Below are positions 9,191-20,600 of a stretch of DNA of 54,970 bases, piece after piece. A program made the position numbers and the translations under genes. The notes under the pieces were generated by a model, which was given only the letters and a program-made list of their open reading frames with translations, had not been told where the DNA came from and ran no database searches. Origin of the DNA: Mycobacterium sp. 1554424.7 (GTDB lineage: Bacteria > Actinomycetota > Actinomycetes > Mycobacteriales > Mycobacteriaceae); NCBI RefSeq assembly GCF_001665295.1, contig NZ_LZSE01000063.1:1-54970 (forward strand). Reading direction: 5' to 3'. Every line of letters starts with the position of its first letter. Within the stretch, counting starts at the first letter, position 1.

Positions 9191-9207
9191 GACCTCGGCG
9201 TTTGCCG

Positions 9208-11319
9208 TCAGCGGGCCTGGCGGACGAGCTCGAGCACGTCGGGCCCGTACTGTTCGAGCTTCCGCGCGCCGATGCCCGGGATCGCGATCAGCGCCGCCTC
9301 GTCGCCGGGCAGCAGCTCGGCGATCGCGATCAGGGTGTTGTCGGAAAAGACGATGTACGGGGGCATCTTCTGTTCGGTGGCGATGTTCAGCCGCCACGCC
9401 TTGAGCTTGAGCAGCAGATCCTCGTTGACGTCGCCGGCGCACGTCGTGCAGCGCCGCAGCATGATGGCCGCCGGGGTGGTCAGGTTGTTGTTGCAGATCC
9501 GGCACCGCGTCGCGGCGGCCCGGTTGCGTCGCGGTTTGTTTGCCGCGGCGTCGCCGCGCGTCTGGGGCGCGATGCCGTTGAGGAACCGCGACGGCTTGCG
9601 GCTCTGTCGTCCGCCCGGGCTGCGGGCCAGCGCCCAGCTGAGCGCCAAATGGACTCGGGCCCTGGTGATTCCGACGTAGAGCAGCCGGCGTTCCTCCTCG
9701 ACGGCCTCGCTTTCGGGGCCGTGCGCCAGCGCGTGCGAGATGGGCAGCGTGCCGTCGGCCAGCCCGACCAGGAACACCGCGTCCCACTCGAGCCCCTTCG
9801 CGGCGTGCAGCGAGGCCAGCGTGACGCCCTGGACCACCGGCGGGTGGCGCGAGTCGGCGCGCATCCGCAGCTCGGCCAGCAGTCCGGGCAGGTCGAGCTG
9901 CGGGCGCTGCGCCACCTCGTCGTCGACCAGCTCGGCCAGCCCGGCCAGGGCCTCCCAGCGATCCCGGGCCCGGGTGCCGGCCGGTTCCTCGGCCGTCAGG
10001 CCCAGCGGCTCGAGGACCGCGCGCACGACGTCGGGCAGCGGGGCTTCCGGGTTCGCGTCGCCGCGGTCGGCCGCGCGCTGCAGCGCCAACAGCGCCTGCT
10101 TGATCTCCTGGCGGTTGAAAAAGCCCTCCCCGCCGCGAATCTGGTAGGTGATGCCCGCCTCGGTCAGCGCCTCCTCGTAGACCTCGGATTGCGCGTTGAC
10201 CCGGTAGAGCACCGCGATCTCGGACGGCGGTGTGCCGGATTCGATCAGCCGGGCGATCGACTTGGCGACGGCGGCGGCCTCGGCGGTTTCGTCGGGGTGC
10301 TCGTGAAACGACGGCGCCGGGCCGGGCGGGCGCTGGCCGGACAGCTGCAGCTTGCTTCCGGCGACGCGGCCGCGCGCCGCGGCGATCACCTGGTTGGCCA
10401 GCGACACCACCTGCGGGGTGGAGCGGTAGTCGCGTTCCAGGCGCACCACGGTGGCGTCGGGGAACCGCCGCGAGAAGTCCAGCAGGAACCGCGGCGTGGC
10501 CCCGGTGAACGAGTAGATGGTCTGGTTGGCGTCGCCGACGACGGTCAGGTCGTCACGATCGCCCAGCCACGCCGCCAGCACGCGCTGCTGCAGCGGGGTC
10601 ACGTCCTGGTATTCGTCGACGACGAAGCAGCGATAGCGGCCGCGGAACTCGTCGGCCACCGCGGCGTCGTTCTCGATGGCGGCGGCGGTGTGCAGCAGCA
10701 GGTCGTCGAAGTCCAGCAGCGTCACCGATTCGTCGCGGACCTTCAGCGCCTCGTAGGCGGCGTAGACGGCCGCGATCTGTTTGGCGTCCATCGGAAGGTC
10801 CCGGCTGGCGTCGGCCACGGCGGGCGCGTATTCCTCGGGGCCGATCAGCGAGGCCTTGGCCCACTCGATCTCCCCGGCGAGGTCGCGCACGTCGTCGGTG
10901 CTGACGTTCATCCGGCACCGGCTGGCCGCCCGGGCGACGACGGCGAACTTGCTGTCGAGCAGCTGCCAGCCGGTGTCGCCGACGACGCGCGGCCAGAAGT
11001 ACCGTAACTGCCGGTGCGCGGCGGCGTGGAACGTCAGGGCCTGCACGGCGCCGACGCCGGGGCCCGCGTGGCCGGCGTTGGCCAGGGCGCGCAACCGGGA
11101 GCGCATCTCCCCCGCCGCGCGCTGGGTGAACGTGACCGCCAGGACCTGGCCGGCGGCGACGTGACCGCTCGCGACGAGCTGGGCGATGCGGTGCGTGATG
11201 GTGCGGGTCTTGCCCGTTCCGGCGCCCGCGAGCACGCAGACCGGGCCGCGGGGAGCCAGCACGGCCTCGCGCTGCTCGTCGTCCAGCTCGGCGGTCAGTG
11301 GGTCGGCGACCATCGGCAT
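9208..11319 (-). CDS. uvrD2: ATP-dependent DNA helicase UvrD2
   Basis: About 703 residues. Superfamily 1A motifs are clear: Walker [13 protein letters not shown], Walker B VVDEYQDV, motif [18 protein letters not shown], motif IV ERDYRST and motif [18 protein letters not shown] with VGITRAR. After the motor come a tetracysteine motif (CRICNN ... CTTC) and a C-terminal HRDC domain ([26 protein letters not shown]), the layout of mycobacterial UvrD2, a 3'-5' helicase. I start at ATG 11319 (MPMVADPL) by analogy; the frame is open to 11394. It is divergent from mrx1. Confidence 0.95.
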   Translation of the reverse strand: MPMVADPLTAELDDEQREAVLAPRGPVCVLAGAGTGKTRTITHRIAQLVASGHVAAGQVLAVTFTQRAAGEMRSRLRALANAGHAGPGVGAVQALTFHAAAHRQLRYFWPRVVGDTGWQLLDSKFAVVARAASRCRMNVSTDDVRDLAGEIEWAKASLIGPEEYAPAVADASRDLPMDAKQIAAVYAAYEALKVRDESVTLLDFDDLLLHTAAAIENDAAVADEFRGRYRCFVVDEYQDVTPLQQRVLAAWLGDRDDLTVVGDANQTIYSFTGATPRFLLDFSRRFPDATVVRLERDYRSTPQVVSLANQVIAAARGRVAGSKLQLSGQRPPGPAPSFHEHPDETAEAAAVAKSIARLIESGTPPSEIAVLYRVNAQSEVYEEALTEAGITYQIRGGEGFFNRQEIKQALLALQRAADRGDANPEAPLPDVVRAVLEPLGLTAEEPAGTRARDRWEALAGLAELVDDEVAQRPQLDLPGLLAELRMRADSRHPPVVQGVTLASLHAAKGLEWDAVFLVGLADGTLPISHALAHGPESEAVEEERRLLYVGITRARVHLALSWALARSPGGRQSRKPSRFLNGIAPQTRGDAAANKPRRNRAAATRCRICNNNLTTPAAIMLRRCTTCAGDVNEDLLLKLKAWRLNIATEQKMPPYIVFSDNTLIAIAELLPGDEAALIAIPGIGARKLEQYGPDVLELVRQAR

Positions 11320-11420
11320 GGCGTCCATCTTGGCAGCGATGGCCGACAGATCCGGCGCATCGCCACGCGTGAATCGCGTCCCTTCGGAATTCATCGTCGC
11401 TGGGTTACGTTAATGCGGCT

Positions 11421-11663
11421 ATGTCCATCACCGTGTACTCGACGTCCTGGTGTGGCTATTGCCACCGGCTCAAGACGGCGCTGCGCTCCGACGGCATCTC
11501 CTACGACGAGGTCGACATCGAGCAGGACCCGACGGCGGCGGAGTTCGTCAGCTCGGTCAACGGCGGCAACCGGACGGTCCCGACGGTGAAGTTCGCCGAC
11601 GGGTCCACGCTGACCAATCCGAGCGCGGCCCAGGTCAAGGCGAAGCTCGCCGAAGTCGGCTAA
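11421..11663 (+). CDS. mrx1: Mycoredoxin 1, glutaredoxin-like mycothiol oxidoreductase
   Basis: An 80-residue single-domain thioredoxin-fold protein with active site CGYC at residues 11-14 and the cis-proline region TVPTVKF. In actinobacteria this protein (Rv3198A) reduces mixed disulfides between proteins and mycothiol, passing electrons from mycothiol. It starts 26 bases from the longest uvrD2 frame in the opposite direction, so the two may share a promoter region. Confidence 0.95.
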   Translation: MSITVYSTSWCGYCHRLKTALRSDGISYDEVDIEQDPTAAEFVSSVNGGNRTVPTVKFADGSTLTNPSAAQVKAKLAEVG

Positions 11664-11692
11664 AAGCCCCGGGGGCGCTTACGATATCGATC

Positions 11693-12340
11693 GTGGCATC
11701 GGGTGCGCGAGTCTCGTTCGTCAGCAAAGCTTTTGCGGTGATCGCCGGCTGTGTTGTGGCCGCGTCGGCCTGTTCGCACGCGCCCGGGCGGATGAACGCG
11801 GCGGGTGCCGCCGACGCGGAAGCGCTGATCGTCAGCGTGGAGGACGTGCGGCACATCGCCAACTTCGAAGGCCTGTCCCCCTACGACTACGCCGACCGGC
11901 ACCGTCCGGCGCCGCCGGACCTCAAAGCCCCGTTCCCGTGCCGGGCGGTGGGCAGCAGCGACCTCACGTTCGCCGAGGGCTGGAAGCAATTCCGCGGCGT
12001 GGCGTACGCCGGCTCGACCGACGACTTGCAGCCGGGCGGCATCGCCCCGATCAACCAGGTCAGCCACGCCGTCGCCGTCTACGCCGACCCGGGCGCCGCG
12101 CGCGCGGCCCTCGACCGGCTGGAATCGACGCTCAAAGAGTGCGCCTCGTTGCACGACACCGCCTACGACTTCACCCTGGACAGGCCGGACCCCTCGACGT
12201 TGAAGCTGAGTTCGGCCGGATGGAGCCACGTGTACCGCGTGAAGTCCTCGGTGTTGGTGTCGGTGGGCGTGCTGGGTATCGAGCCGACCGAGCAGGTCGC
12301 CAACACGGTCGTCCAGGCGATCGCCGACCGCATCACCTAG
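11693..12340 (+). CDS. Sensor-domain (PknH_C-type) lipoprotein
   Basis: 215 residues from GTG 11693. A signal peptide ends in lipobox AASAC with lipidated Cys27. The mature part resembles the extracytoplasmic PknH_C sensor domain found in many mycobacterial lipoproteins: paired cysteines (FPCRAVG and LKECASLHD), a WKQFRGVAY strand, QVSHAVAVYAD helix region and WSHVYRVKSSVLVSVGV near the end. Ligand and role are unknown. It lies 29 bases after mrx1 and ends 5 bases from the convergent nudC stop. I do not recall a counterpart here in H37Rv. Confidence 0.8.
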   Translation: MASGARVSFVSKAFAVIAGCVVAASACSHAPGRMNAAGAADAEALIVSVEDVRHIANFEGLSPYDYADRHRPAPPDLKAPFPCRAVGSSDLTFAEGWKQFRGVAYAGSTDDLQPGGIAPINQVSHAVAVYADPGAARAALDRLESTLKECASLHDTAYDFTLDRPDPSTLKLSSAGWSHVYRVKSSVLVSVGVLGIEPTEQVANTVVQAIADRIT

Positions 12341-12345
12341 CCGCG

Positions 12346-13272
12346 CTAGTCGAGCACGGCCCAGGATTCGATGATCACGCGCGCGATCGAAATCGAGCCG
12401 GGCAGCAGGAGTTTCGAATCCGAGGCGCTGCTCCAGTCGCCGACGGCAAGCGCCGCGCGCACCTCGTCGCGGGTGAACCACTGCGCCTCGGCGATCTCGC
12501 CGTCGTTGAACGAGAACTCCTCGCTCGGGTCGGCCACGGCGTGGAAGCCGACCATCAGCGAGCGCGGGAACGGCCACGGCTGACTGCCCAGGTAGCGCAC
12601 GTCGCTCACGGTCAGGCCGATCTCTTCCCGGATCTCGCGGGCGACGCACACCTCGAAGGATTCACCGGCCTCGACGAACCCGGCCAGCAGCGAGAACATC
12701 CGCTCCGGCCACACCGCCTGGCGGGCCAGCACCGCCCGGTCGCCGCCGTCGTGCACCAGACAGATCACCGCCGGATCGATGCGCGGGAACTCCTCGTGGC
12801 CGGTGACCGGGTTGACCCGCGCCCAGCCGCCCCGGGCCGGTCGCGTCGGCGACCCGTCGACCGCGCTGAATCGCGCGCTGTCATGCCAATTCAGCAGCGC
12901 GATCGCCGAGGACACCAGTTGGCTGCTGGTGTCGTCGAAGATCGGGCCCAGGCTGCGCAGGTTCAGCACTTCGGTTTTCAGGTCGGGGTCCTCGGGCGCC
13001 TGCAGCGCGGCGCGGACGGCCCAGACGTGACGGCCGCCCTCGATGCGGCCCAGGAACACCGCGTCGGGCGGCGGCTTGTCGCCCAGCGCGGCCGTGTCGC
13101 CGAGCACCACCCGGCCGTCGGCGACCAACACCTGGTTGCGCGAATCCACCCGCAGCAGAGCCGCATTCGCCCATCCGGCGGTCGCCGCCTCGACGTCGGT
13201 GCGGAGCTGGTCGGCGCGGTCGGCACCGACGCGCGACAGCAGCGGAACGCTCTGCAGTTGGAAGTCGGGCAC
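12346..13272 (-). CDS. nudC: NADH pyrophosphatase NudC
   Basis: 308 residues. The Nudix box GFVEAGESFEVCVAREIREE is complete, and SQPWPFPRSLM downstream of it is the SQPWPFPxS signature specific to NADH diphosphatases. The enzyme hydrolyses NAD(H)-type dinucleotides and can remove NAD caps from RNA. The N-terminal domain lacks an obvious four-cysteine zinc ribbon. Its GTG start overlaps the TAG stop of the potassium channel gene (TAGTG), which suggests translational coupling. Confidence 0.95.
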   Translation of the reverse strand: MPDFQLQSVPLLSRVGADRADQLRTDVEAATAGWANAALLRVDSRNQVLVADGRVVLGDTAALGDKPPPDAVFLGRIEGGRHVWAVRAALQAPEDPDLKTEVLNLRSLGPIFDDTSSQLVSSAIALLNWHDSARFSAVDGSPTRPARGGWARVNPVTGHEEFPRIDPAVICLVHDGGDRAVLARQAVWPERMFSLLAGFVEAGESFEVCVAREIREEIGLTVSDVRYLGSQPWPFPRSLMVGFHAVADPSEEFSFNDGEIAEAQWFTRDEVRAALAVGDWSSASDSKLLLPGSISIARVIIESWAVLD

Positions 13273-14342
13273 TAGTGGCCCGCGTGCTTGATGTAGAGCA
13301 GCCGGTCGGTGGCCTCGATCGCGTCCACCTCGGGGGCGCCGATGCGCAAGAGGTGGCCGTCGCGCACCACACCGAGCACGATGTCGCGCAGATGCCTTGG
13401 GGATCCGCCGATTTCGGTCTGTTCGACCTCACGCTCGGCGATCGCCAGCCCGGCGTCGGGGGTCAGCAGGTCCTCGATCATCTCCACCACGCTGGGCGTG
13501 CTGGTGGCCAGCCCGAGCAGCCGGCCGGCGGTTTCCGAGGAGACCACCACCGAGTCGGCGCCCGATTGCTGCAGCAGGTGCTGGTTCTCGGCCTCGCGGA
13601 TCGAGGCCACGATTTTGGCCTTGGGCGCGATCTCCCGCGCCGTCAGCGTGACCAGCACGGCGGTGTCGTCACGGCTGGTGGCGACGACGATCGAGGCCGC
13701 GTGCTGCGCCCCGGCCAGCCGCAGCACGTCGGATCTGGTGGCGTCGCCGCGCACGGTGACCAGGCCGGCCGCGGCGGCGTGTTCGAGGGCGGACGGATCC
13801 ATGTCGACGACGACGACCTCGCCCTGGGATGCCTCATCGCCGAGGATGGCGCCCACCGCCGTTTTGCCCTTGGTGCCGTAGCCGATCACGATGGTGTGGT
13901 TGCGCACTTTGCTCCTCCAACGCTGAATCTTCCACGCCTGCCGGGACCGCTCCGAGAGCACCTCGAGGGTCGTGCCGACCAGCACCGCCAGGAACGCGAT
14001 GCGCAGCGGCGTGAACACCACCGTGTTGACCAGTCGCGCGGTTTCCGAGTAGGCGGTGATGTCGCCGTAACCGGTGGTCGACAGCGATACCGCCGAGAAG
14101 TACAGGCAGTCCAGGAACGTCAGGCGCCCGCTCCGCACGTCGCGGTAGCCGTCGCGGTCCAGGTAGACGACGACGGTGGCGGCCAACAGCACCAGCAGCG
14201 CGAGGGCGACGCGGCGCGTGATGACGCGGGTGGGGCTGGCGTGGTCTTCGGGGATGCGCAGCACGCCCACCAACTGATGACCGGGCTGGGCGGTCAGGGT
14301 CTCGTCCAGGCCGCTGAGCTTGCGCGCCCTACCGTTGCCCAC
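13272..14342 (-). CDS. Potassium channel protein with RCK domain
   Basis: Homologue of Rv3200c, 356 residues from GTG 14342. Two membrane helices (about residues 40-60 and 90-125) flank a pore helix with the selectivity filter TTGYGD. The cytoplasmic part is an RCK/TrkA-N Rossmann domain (HTIVIGYGTKGKTAVG, with VVDMDPSAL closing the nucleotide site) and a TrkA-C domain at the end. It is therefore a two-helix ligand-gated K+ channel. It lies directly downstream of adnB and is coupled to nudC. Confidence 0.93.
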   Translation of the reverse strand: MGNGRARKLSGLDETLTAQPGHQLVGVLRIPEDHASPTRVITRRVALALLVLLAATVVVYLDRDGYRDVRSGRLTFLDCLYFSAVSLSTTGYGDITAYSETARLVNTVVFTPLRIAFLAVLVGTTLEVLSERSRQAWKIQRWRSKVRNHTIVIGYGTKGKTAVGAILGDEASQGEVVVVDMDPSALEHAAAAGLVTVRGDATRSDVLRLAGAQHAASIVVATSRDDTAVLVTLTAREIAPKAKIVASIREAENQHLLQQSGADSVVVSSETAGRLLGLATSTPSVVEMIEDLLTPDAGLAIAEREVEQTEIGGSPRHLRDIVLGVVRDGHLLRIGAPEVDAIEATDRLLYIKHAGH

Positions 14343-14347
14343 GACAC

Positions 14348-17300
14348 CTATGTAACCACGCTGGCCGGCCGCCCACCGGGTATCGGGTCGCCCAGCAAGG
14401 CGGCGAGCTCGGCGGGATCCGGCAGTTCGTCGGGGGTGACGGTGGCGCCGGTGCGCACGTAGTAGAAGGCGGTGCGCACCGACGATTCCGGCACTTGCGA
14501 CAGCGCCGCCCAGGCCACGCGGTAGACGGCGAGCTGGACGGCGGCCTGCCGCATGGCTTCCGGCCCGCGCGGGGGCTCGCCCGTCTTCCAGTCCACCACG
14601 GTGGCGCCGCCGTCGGGGTCGGCGAACACCGCGTCGATGCGGCCGCGCACCACGGTGTCGCCGATCGGCATCTCGAACGGCACCTCCACGGTCACCGGGG
14701 TGCGGGACGCCCACCGCGACTGGGTGAACGCCGCCTGCAGCGCGGCCAACTCCCGGGTGTCGCCGACGTCGGAGTCCGCCGCGCCGGGCAGGTCGCCGAG
14801 GTCGAACAGCGAGTCGGCGCCGTAGAACTGCTGCACCCAGGCGTGAAAGGCGTTGCCCAGCAACGCGTGCGGGTCCGGGCGCGTGGGCAGCCGGTGCACC
14901 AACCGCTGCGCCGCGGCGACGGGGTCACGCGCCAGGTCCACCAGGCCGCTGACCGAGACCTGGCTGGGCAGGGCGCGGGCGGGCGGGCACGCCGAGCGCG
15001 CCCGTTCGGCCAGCAGCGCGTCGACGTCGGCCGCCCACCCATCGGCGTCGGCGGCGGCCCCGTCCAGATCGCCCGAGAAGGCCGCCGCCACCAGGGCGGC
15101 CCCGCCTTCGACGACGGCGCGCCGCGCGGCCAGCGGGTCGGCGGGCCACACCGCCTCGATGACGTTGTCGCGCATGGGGTTTCGTTCGCCGTCGGCGGGG
15201 TCGGGTGCCCAGTGATCCACCACCCCGCACGGATCGCCTTCGGCGGCCGAGCGGTCGATGATGTCCTTGAGCTCGCACAGGAACTCCGACGGGCCGCGCG
15301 GTTTGACCCCGGTGGCTCCCCACTGGTGGCCGGACACCAGCAGGGTGTCCTCGGCCCGGGTGATCGCCACGTACAGCAGCCGGCGCTCCTCGTCGACGCG
15401 ACGCTGCTCGAGTTGGCGGCGGTGCTCGAAGATCTTGTCGGACAGCTGCTTTCGATTGGTGACGGCCGAGGTGTCCAGCACCGGGATGCCCAACGAGCCG
15501 GCCGAGGCGCGGTCGCCGCGCAGCAGCGGCGGCAGCTCGGCGGCGTCGGTGAGCCAGCTGCTGCGCGACGCGGTCGACGGGAAGATCCCGCCCGACAGGT
15601 GTGCGACCGCGACGACTTCCCACTCCAGGCCCTTCGCGGAGTGCACCGTGAGGACCTGGACGCGGTCGCGCGCGACCGCCGACGGGGCGGGCGGCAATCC
15701 GTTCTCCACCGTCTCGGCGACGTCGAGGTAGGCCAGCAGGCCGGCGACCGACGCGTCCGTCGTGCGTTCGGCATAGCCGGCGACGACGTCGGCGAACGCG
15801 TCGAGGTGTTCGGCGCCGGTCCATCCCGCGGCGACCGCCGCGCCGGCGCGGACTTCGCAGTCGACACCCAGCGCGCGGCGCACCTCGGCGACCAGGTCGG
15901 GCAGGGAATGGCCGAGGTGTCCGCGCAGGGCGCGCAGCTCGGCGGCCAGCGCGGTGACGCGCCGATAGCCCGTGACCGAATACGCGCCGGCCGGCCCGGG
16001 ATCGCTGATCGCGTCGGCCAGGCAGGCCGTGTCGGGGTCGGGCCCGGCCGCCATCGCGATCGATTCGGCCGATGTCGCGTCGGAGCGGTCGCCGGCCAGG
16101 CCCAGCGCGCGCTGCCACAGCGCGGCGATGTCGCGACCGCCGAGGCGCCAGCGCGGGCCGGTCAGCACCCGCATGGCGGCCGCGCCGGCCGTCGGGTCGG
16201 CCACCAGCCGCAGCATGGCCACGACGTCGGCCACCTCGCGGATCGACAGCAGCCCGGCCAGGCCCACCACCTCGACCGGGATTCCGCGCGCCCGAAGCGC
16301 GTCGGCGATGGGCGCCGCGTCGGCGTTGCGGCGCACCAGGACCGCGGCGGTCGGCGGGGCGGCGCCGTCGTCCCGCCGGTACCGCTCGTGGATTCGGTCG
16401 GCGATCCATTCGCGTTCGGCCGCCACGTCGGAGAGCAACGCACAGCGGACGGTGCCGGGCGCGGCGTCGGGGCGCGGGCGCAGGGCGCGCACGGCGACCG
16501 ACCGGCGCCGCGCCTCGGCCGAGATGGCGTTGGCGACCCGCAGGGCGCGCGGCGGGTTGCGCCAGCTGGTCCGCAGCTCCAGGACCGGCGCCGGGGTGCC
16601 GTCGGAGCGGGGGAAGTCGGTGCAGAACCGCGGCAGGTTGGTCGCCGAGGCGCCGCGCCAGCCGTAGATCGACTGGATCGGGTCACCGACGGCCGTCAGC
16701 GCCAGCCCGTCGTCTTGACCGCCGCCGAACAGCGCCGACAGCGCGATGCGCTGGGCGTGCCCGGTGTCCTGGTATTCGTCGAGCAGGACCACGCGGTAGC
16801 GATCGCGCAGCTCCTGACCCACCTGCGGGAAGCTGACCGCCAGCCGCGCGGCCGACGCCATCTGCATGCCGAAGTCCATCGCCTTCGCGGCGTGCAGGCG
16901 CTCCTGCAGCGCGTCGAGCAGCGGCACCAGCTCGGCGCGCTCGGTCTGGGCGGCCAGCAGCCGCAGCAGCCACTGGCTGGGTCCGCGGTCGCGCTGGTAG
17001 GGGCCGGCCGGCAGCGCGTGGATCAGCCGCTCCAGCTCGACGTGGGTGTCGCGGAGCTGGCCGGTGTCCACCAGGTGCTCGGCCAGCTGCCCCCACAACC
17101 GCAGCACCATCGAGGTGACCGCGGCCGGTGTCTTGTCGGTGCGCAGCTCCCCGCGGTACGCGCTGACCACGTCGAAGGCCAGCTGCCACAGCTCGGTCTC
17201 GCCGAGCAGCCGGGTGTCCGGCTCGACGGGCAACAGCAGCCCGTGGTCGCGCAGCAGCGAGCCGGCGAAGGCGTGATAGGTGCTGACCGCCGGGGCGCCG

Positions 17301-17605
17301 TCCGATTCGAGGCTCGCGCCCAGCCCGATGCCGGCCAGCCGGGCCAGGCGGGACCGGACCCGGCGCAGCAGCTGGCCGGACGCCTTGCGGGTGAACGTCA
17401 ACCCGAGCACCTGGCCGGGTTCGGCGTAGCCGTTGGCGACGAGCCACACCACCCGCGCCGCCATCGTCTCGGTCTTGCCGGCGCCGGCCCCCGCGATGAC
17501 GACCAGCGGCCCCGGCGGCGCCGCGATGACGGCGGCCTGCTCATCGGTCGGCGGGAAAAGGCCCAGCGCGCAGGACAATTCGGCCGGGCTGTAGCGCGCG
17601 CTCAC
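14348..17605 (-). CDS. adnB: AdnB subunit of the AdnAB helicase-nuclease
   Basis: 1085 residues from GTG 17605. The N-terminal UvrD-like motor has Walker A IAGAGAGKTETMAA, Walker B VLLDEYQDTGHAQR, motif III VGDPIQSIYGWRGAS and motif VI LLYVAITRAEDTLL. The C-terminal RecB-type nuclease domain has TVVDWKTGEPP with the catalytic Asp and Lys. AdnAB resects double-strand break ends in mycobacteria; AdnB is the main motor. The start overlaps the adnA stop by four bases (GTGA), so the subunits are translationally coupled. Confidence 0.96.
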   Translation of the reverse strand: MSARYSPAELSCALGLFPPTDEQAAVIAAPPGPLVVIAGAGAGKTETMAARVVWLVANGYAEPGQVLGLTFTRKASGQLLRRVRSRLARLAGIGLGASLESDGAPAVSTYHAFAGSLLRDHGLLLPVEPDTRLLGETELWQLAFDVVSAYRGELRTDKTPAAVTSMVLRLWGQLAEHLVDTGQLRDTHVELERLIHALPAGPYQRDRGPSQWLLRLLAAQTERAELVPLLDALQERLHAAKAMDFGMQMASAARLAVSFPQVGQELRDRYRVVLLDEYQDTGHAQRIALSALFGGGQDDGLALTAVGDPIQSIYGWRGASATNLPRFCTDFPRSDGTPAPVLELRTSWRNPPRALRVANAISAEARRRSVAVRALRPRPDAAPGTVRCALLSDVAAEREWIADRIHERYRRDDGAAPPTAAVLVRRNADAAPIADALRARGIPVEVVGLAGLLSIREVADVVAMLRLVADPTAGAAAMRVLTGPRWRLGGRDIAALWQRALGLAGDRSDATSAESIAMAAGPDPDTACLADAISDPGPAGAYSVTGYRRVTALAAELRALRGHLGHSLPDLVAEVRRALGVDCEVRAGAAVAAGWTGAEHLDAFADVVAGYAERTTDASVAGLLAYLDVAETVENGLPPAPSAVARDRVQVLTVHSAKGLEWEVVAVAHLSGGIFPSTASRSSWLTDAAELPPLLRGDRASAGSLGIPVLDTSAVTNRKQLSDKIFEHRRQLEQRRVDEERRLLYVAITRAEDTLLVSGHQWGATGVKPRGPSEFLCELKDIIDRSAAEGDPCGVVDHWAPDPADGERNPMRDNVIEAVWPADPLAARRAVVEGGAALVAAAFSGDLDGAAADADGWAADVDALLAERARSACPPARALPSQVSVSGLVDLARDPVAAAQRLVHRLPTRPDPHALLGNAFHAWVQQFYGADSLFDLGDLPGAADSDVGDTRELAALQAAFTQSRWASRTPVTVEVPFEMPIGDTVVRGRIDAVFADPDGGATVVDWKTGEPPRGPEAMRQAAVQLAVYRVAWAALSQVPESSVRTAFYYVRTGATVTPDELPDPAELAALLGDPIPGGRPASVVT

Positions 17606-20600
17606 GACGCCGCCCCGTCGATGTGGGCGGGGCAGCAGCGCCGGACGGGGCAGTGGGCGCAGCCGTCGTTGCGCCGCGCGATGAACTGCGGCCCGGCCGT
17701 CGCGTCGGCGGCCGACCGGACAATCTCGCGCCATTCGTCGGTGGCCGCCGCGGTCAGCGGGTCCTGCTCGCGCACGGTGGCACCGCCGGGCCCCGCCTTG
17801 CCGACGTAGACGAGCCGCGCGCCGCCGGGCTCCTCGCCCGCGCCGATCATGCCCTCGGCCACCGCGAGCTGATACATCGCCAGCTGTGCGTGCCGTTGCG
17901 CATCGTCCTTGCTGACGGGGGTCTTGCCGGTCTTGATGTCGACGATCACCAGCCGGCCGGCCGCGTCGCGTTCCAGCCGGTCGACTCGCCCGCGCAGCCG
18001 GATTTCGCCGCCGTCACCGCGCGCCGACGGCAGGGTTCCGTCGACGCCCACCTCGACGCCGACCTCGGTCAGCTCGCCCCGCGTCTGTGCCCGCCACTGG
18101 ACGAACGCCTCCACCATCGCGCGGTGGCGGGCCAGCTCGTTGGCCGAATGCCACTGCGCGTCGAACGGCAGGTGCTTCCAGGCCCGCTGCAGCTCGGCCA
18201 GCAGTTCCGACTCCGTCTTGGCCGGTTCGGCGATCAGCGCGTGCAGCACCGAGCCGATGGTGGACGGCAGGTCCCGCGCGTCGGTTCCCCCGTGCCGCTC
18301 GGCCAGCCAGCGCAGCGGGCAGTCGTTGAGCGTCTGCAGGGTCGACGGCGTGAGCGTGACGGGGTCGCCGGCGGATCGCAGCGGTTCGGTGGTGCTGACC
18401 GGGATCAGGCCGTGCCAGCCGGCCGGGTCGGCGCCGGGCACGCCGGCCTTGGCCAATCGCGCCAATTGCGTTGCCGCGCAGCGTCGCACGGCGCCATCCA
18501 CCGCCCCGTCGGGCGCGCACACGACACCGCGCAGCCGGCCCACCAGCGCCGCCGCGGACAACACCCGGGGCGCCGAGACCGGCTGCGGGTCACCGGAATC
18601 GTCGTCGGCCCACTGCGCGATCTCGGAGAAGAACGCCGACGGCAGCGCCGCGTCCCCCTCCGCGCCGTCCGCGTCGCCGTCCACGGCCGTCACCAACAAC
18701 CGGCGCCGGGCCCGGCCCATCGCCGCCACCAGCAGCCTGCGCTCCTCGGCCAGCAGCGGGGCGCGCACGGAGGCGTCCTCGGTGACGCCGTCGAGCGCGT
18801 CGAGCAGGCGCTGGGTGTTCAGCACGCCGCCGCGCGGAATCGTGTTGGGCCACAACCCTTCCTGCAGCCCGGCGATGATCACGAAGTCCCACTCGTGCCC
18901 CACCGCGGCGTGGGCGCTGAGCACCCTGACCTGCTCCGCCTGCGACACCGGCTCGGGGTTCGCGCCGGGCACTTGCAGCGCCGCGACGTGCTCGACGAGC
19001 CCGCGCAACGACGCGCCGGGCGTGCGGGACACGTAGTGCTCGGTGACGTCGAACAAGGCGGTCACGGCCTCGAGGTCGCGGGCGGCCTGGGCGCCGGCGG
19101 GGCCGCCGCGCTCGCTCGCCGACAGCCAGCGGCGCTGCAGGCCGCAGCGATGCCAGGCGGCCCAGAGGGTATAGCGCGGGTCTTGGCCCTGGGCGTGGCA
19201 GCGCGCGGCCGCGTCCAGCACCGCACGCACGCGGCGCAGCGCGGGGGCGTGCGAGCCTTGGGGCGGCGAGTCGACCTGCAGGGCCGCGACGAGTAGGCCG
19301 CCGAGGTCTCCGGGTGAGTGGTTCGGGTTGGCGCGCTGCAGGTTTCGGCGCAGCCGGCGCAGCGACACCGGGTCGACGCGGCCGATCGGGCCGGTCAGCA
19401 ACGCCATCGCCCGTTCACCGTCGAGCCCGTCGGCGGTGGCCGCCAGGACGGTGAGCAGCGTGCGCGCCGCGGGCTCGTCCGACAGCGCTCCGCCGGACGC
19501 GGGTGCGGCCACCGGGACGCCGGCGGCGGCCAGCGCGCGCGGCAACCGCGCGCCGGCCCGGGGCACCGACCGGACGATGACGGCCATCTGCGACCAGGGA
19601 ATCCCGTCGATCAAATGGGCGCGCCGCAACGCGTCGGCGATCAGGGCCGCCTCCGCGTGCGCCGACGCGGCCAGGCGCACGCAGACGGATCCTTGATCCG
19701 CCCCGGTGCCGTCGATCCGGCGGCCGGCGCCGCCGCCGGGCAGCCGGCGGGCGATGCCGCTGACGGCGCGCGCCACCGCGGGCGCACAGCGATGGGACGC
19801 CGTGAGCGTCACCGAGGGTGAATCGTCGCTCAGCAGCCCGGACGCCTCACCGCCCCGGAAGCCGAACACCGCCTGGTTGGGATCGCCGGCGACCAGGGTC
19901 ATTTCGGTGCCGTCGGCCAGCGCGCGAACCAGGCGGGCCGCTTGCGGGTCGAGCTGCTGTGCGTCGTCGATCAGCAGGACCCGTACCCGGGCGCGCTCGG
20001 CCGCCAGCAGTTCCGGATCGACGGCGAAGGCCTCCAGCGCGGCACCGACCAGTTCGGCGGCCCCCAGCGCCGGCGACGTCGCCTGCGGCGCCGCCGTCCC
20101 GACCGCCGCGCGCAGCAGCATCACCTGCTCGTACTGCCGCGCGAACCGGCCGGCGGACGCCCATTCCGGGCGCCCGCACCGGCGCCCGAGCCGCTCCAAT
20201 TCCTGCGGGTCCACCCCGCGTTCGGCGCACCGCGCCAACAGGTTTCGCAGCTCGGTGGCGAAGCCGGCGGTGGCCAGCGCGGGCCGCAGGTGGGGCGGCC
20301 ACGCGCAGGCCGCGCGCGGGCCGTCTTCGAGGTCACCGGCCAGCAATTCGCGGATGATCGCGTCCTGTTCGGCGCTGGTGAGCAGCCGCGGGGGCGCGTC
20401 GCCGGCGCGCTCGGCGGCCCGCCGCAACACCGCGTACGCGTAGCTGTGCACGGTGCGCACCAACGGCTCGCGAACCGCGGACCGGCCCGTGGTATTGCGC
20501 GAACGCAGCAGCGCCGTCGTCAACGCGCTGCGCGCCCGCGGCCCGATCCGACCGGAACCGGTAAGCAGCAGAACCGATTCCGGATCGGCACCCGCCCCGA

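Noticed and set aside
11664-11692. AAGCCCC/GGGGGCGCTT as a terminator after mrx1
   Set aside because: The stem is short and imperfect and lies directly before the next gene in the same direction.
14495-17809. 1104-codon open frame on the plus strand
   Set aside because: It lies antisense to adnB and adnA, which have all helicase and nuclease motifs; the plus frame has none.
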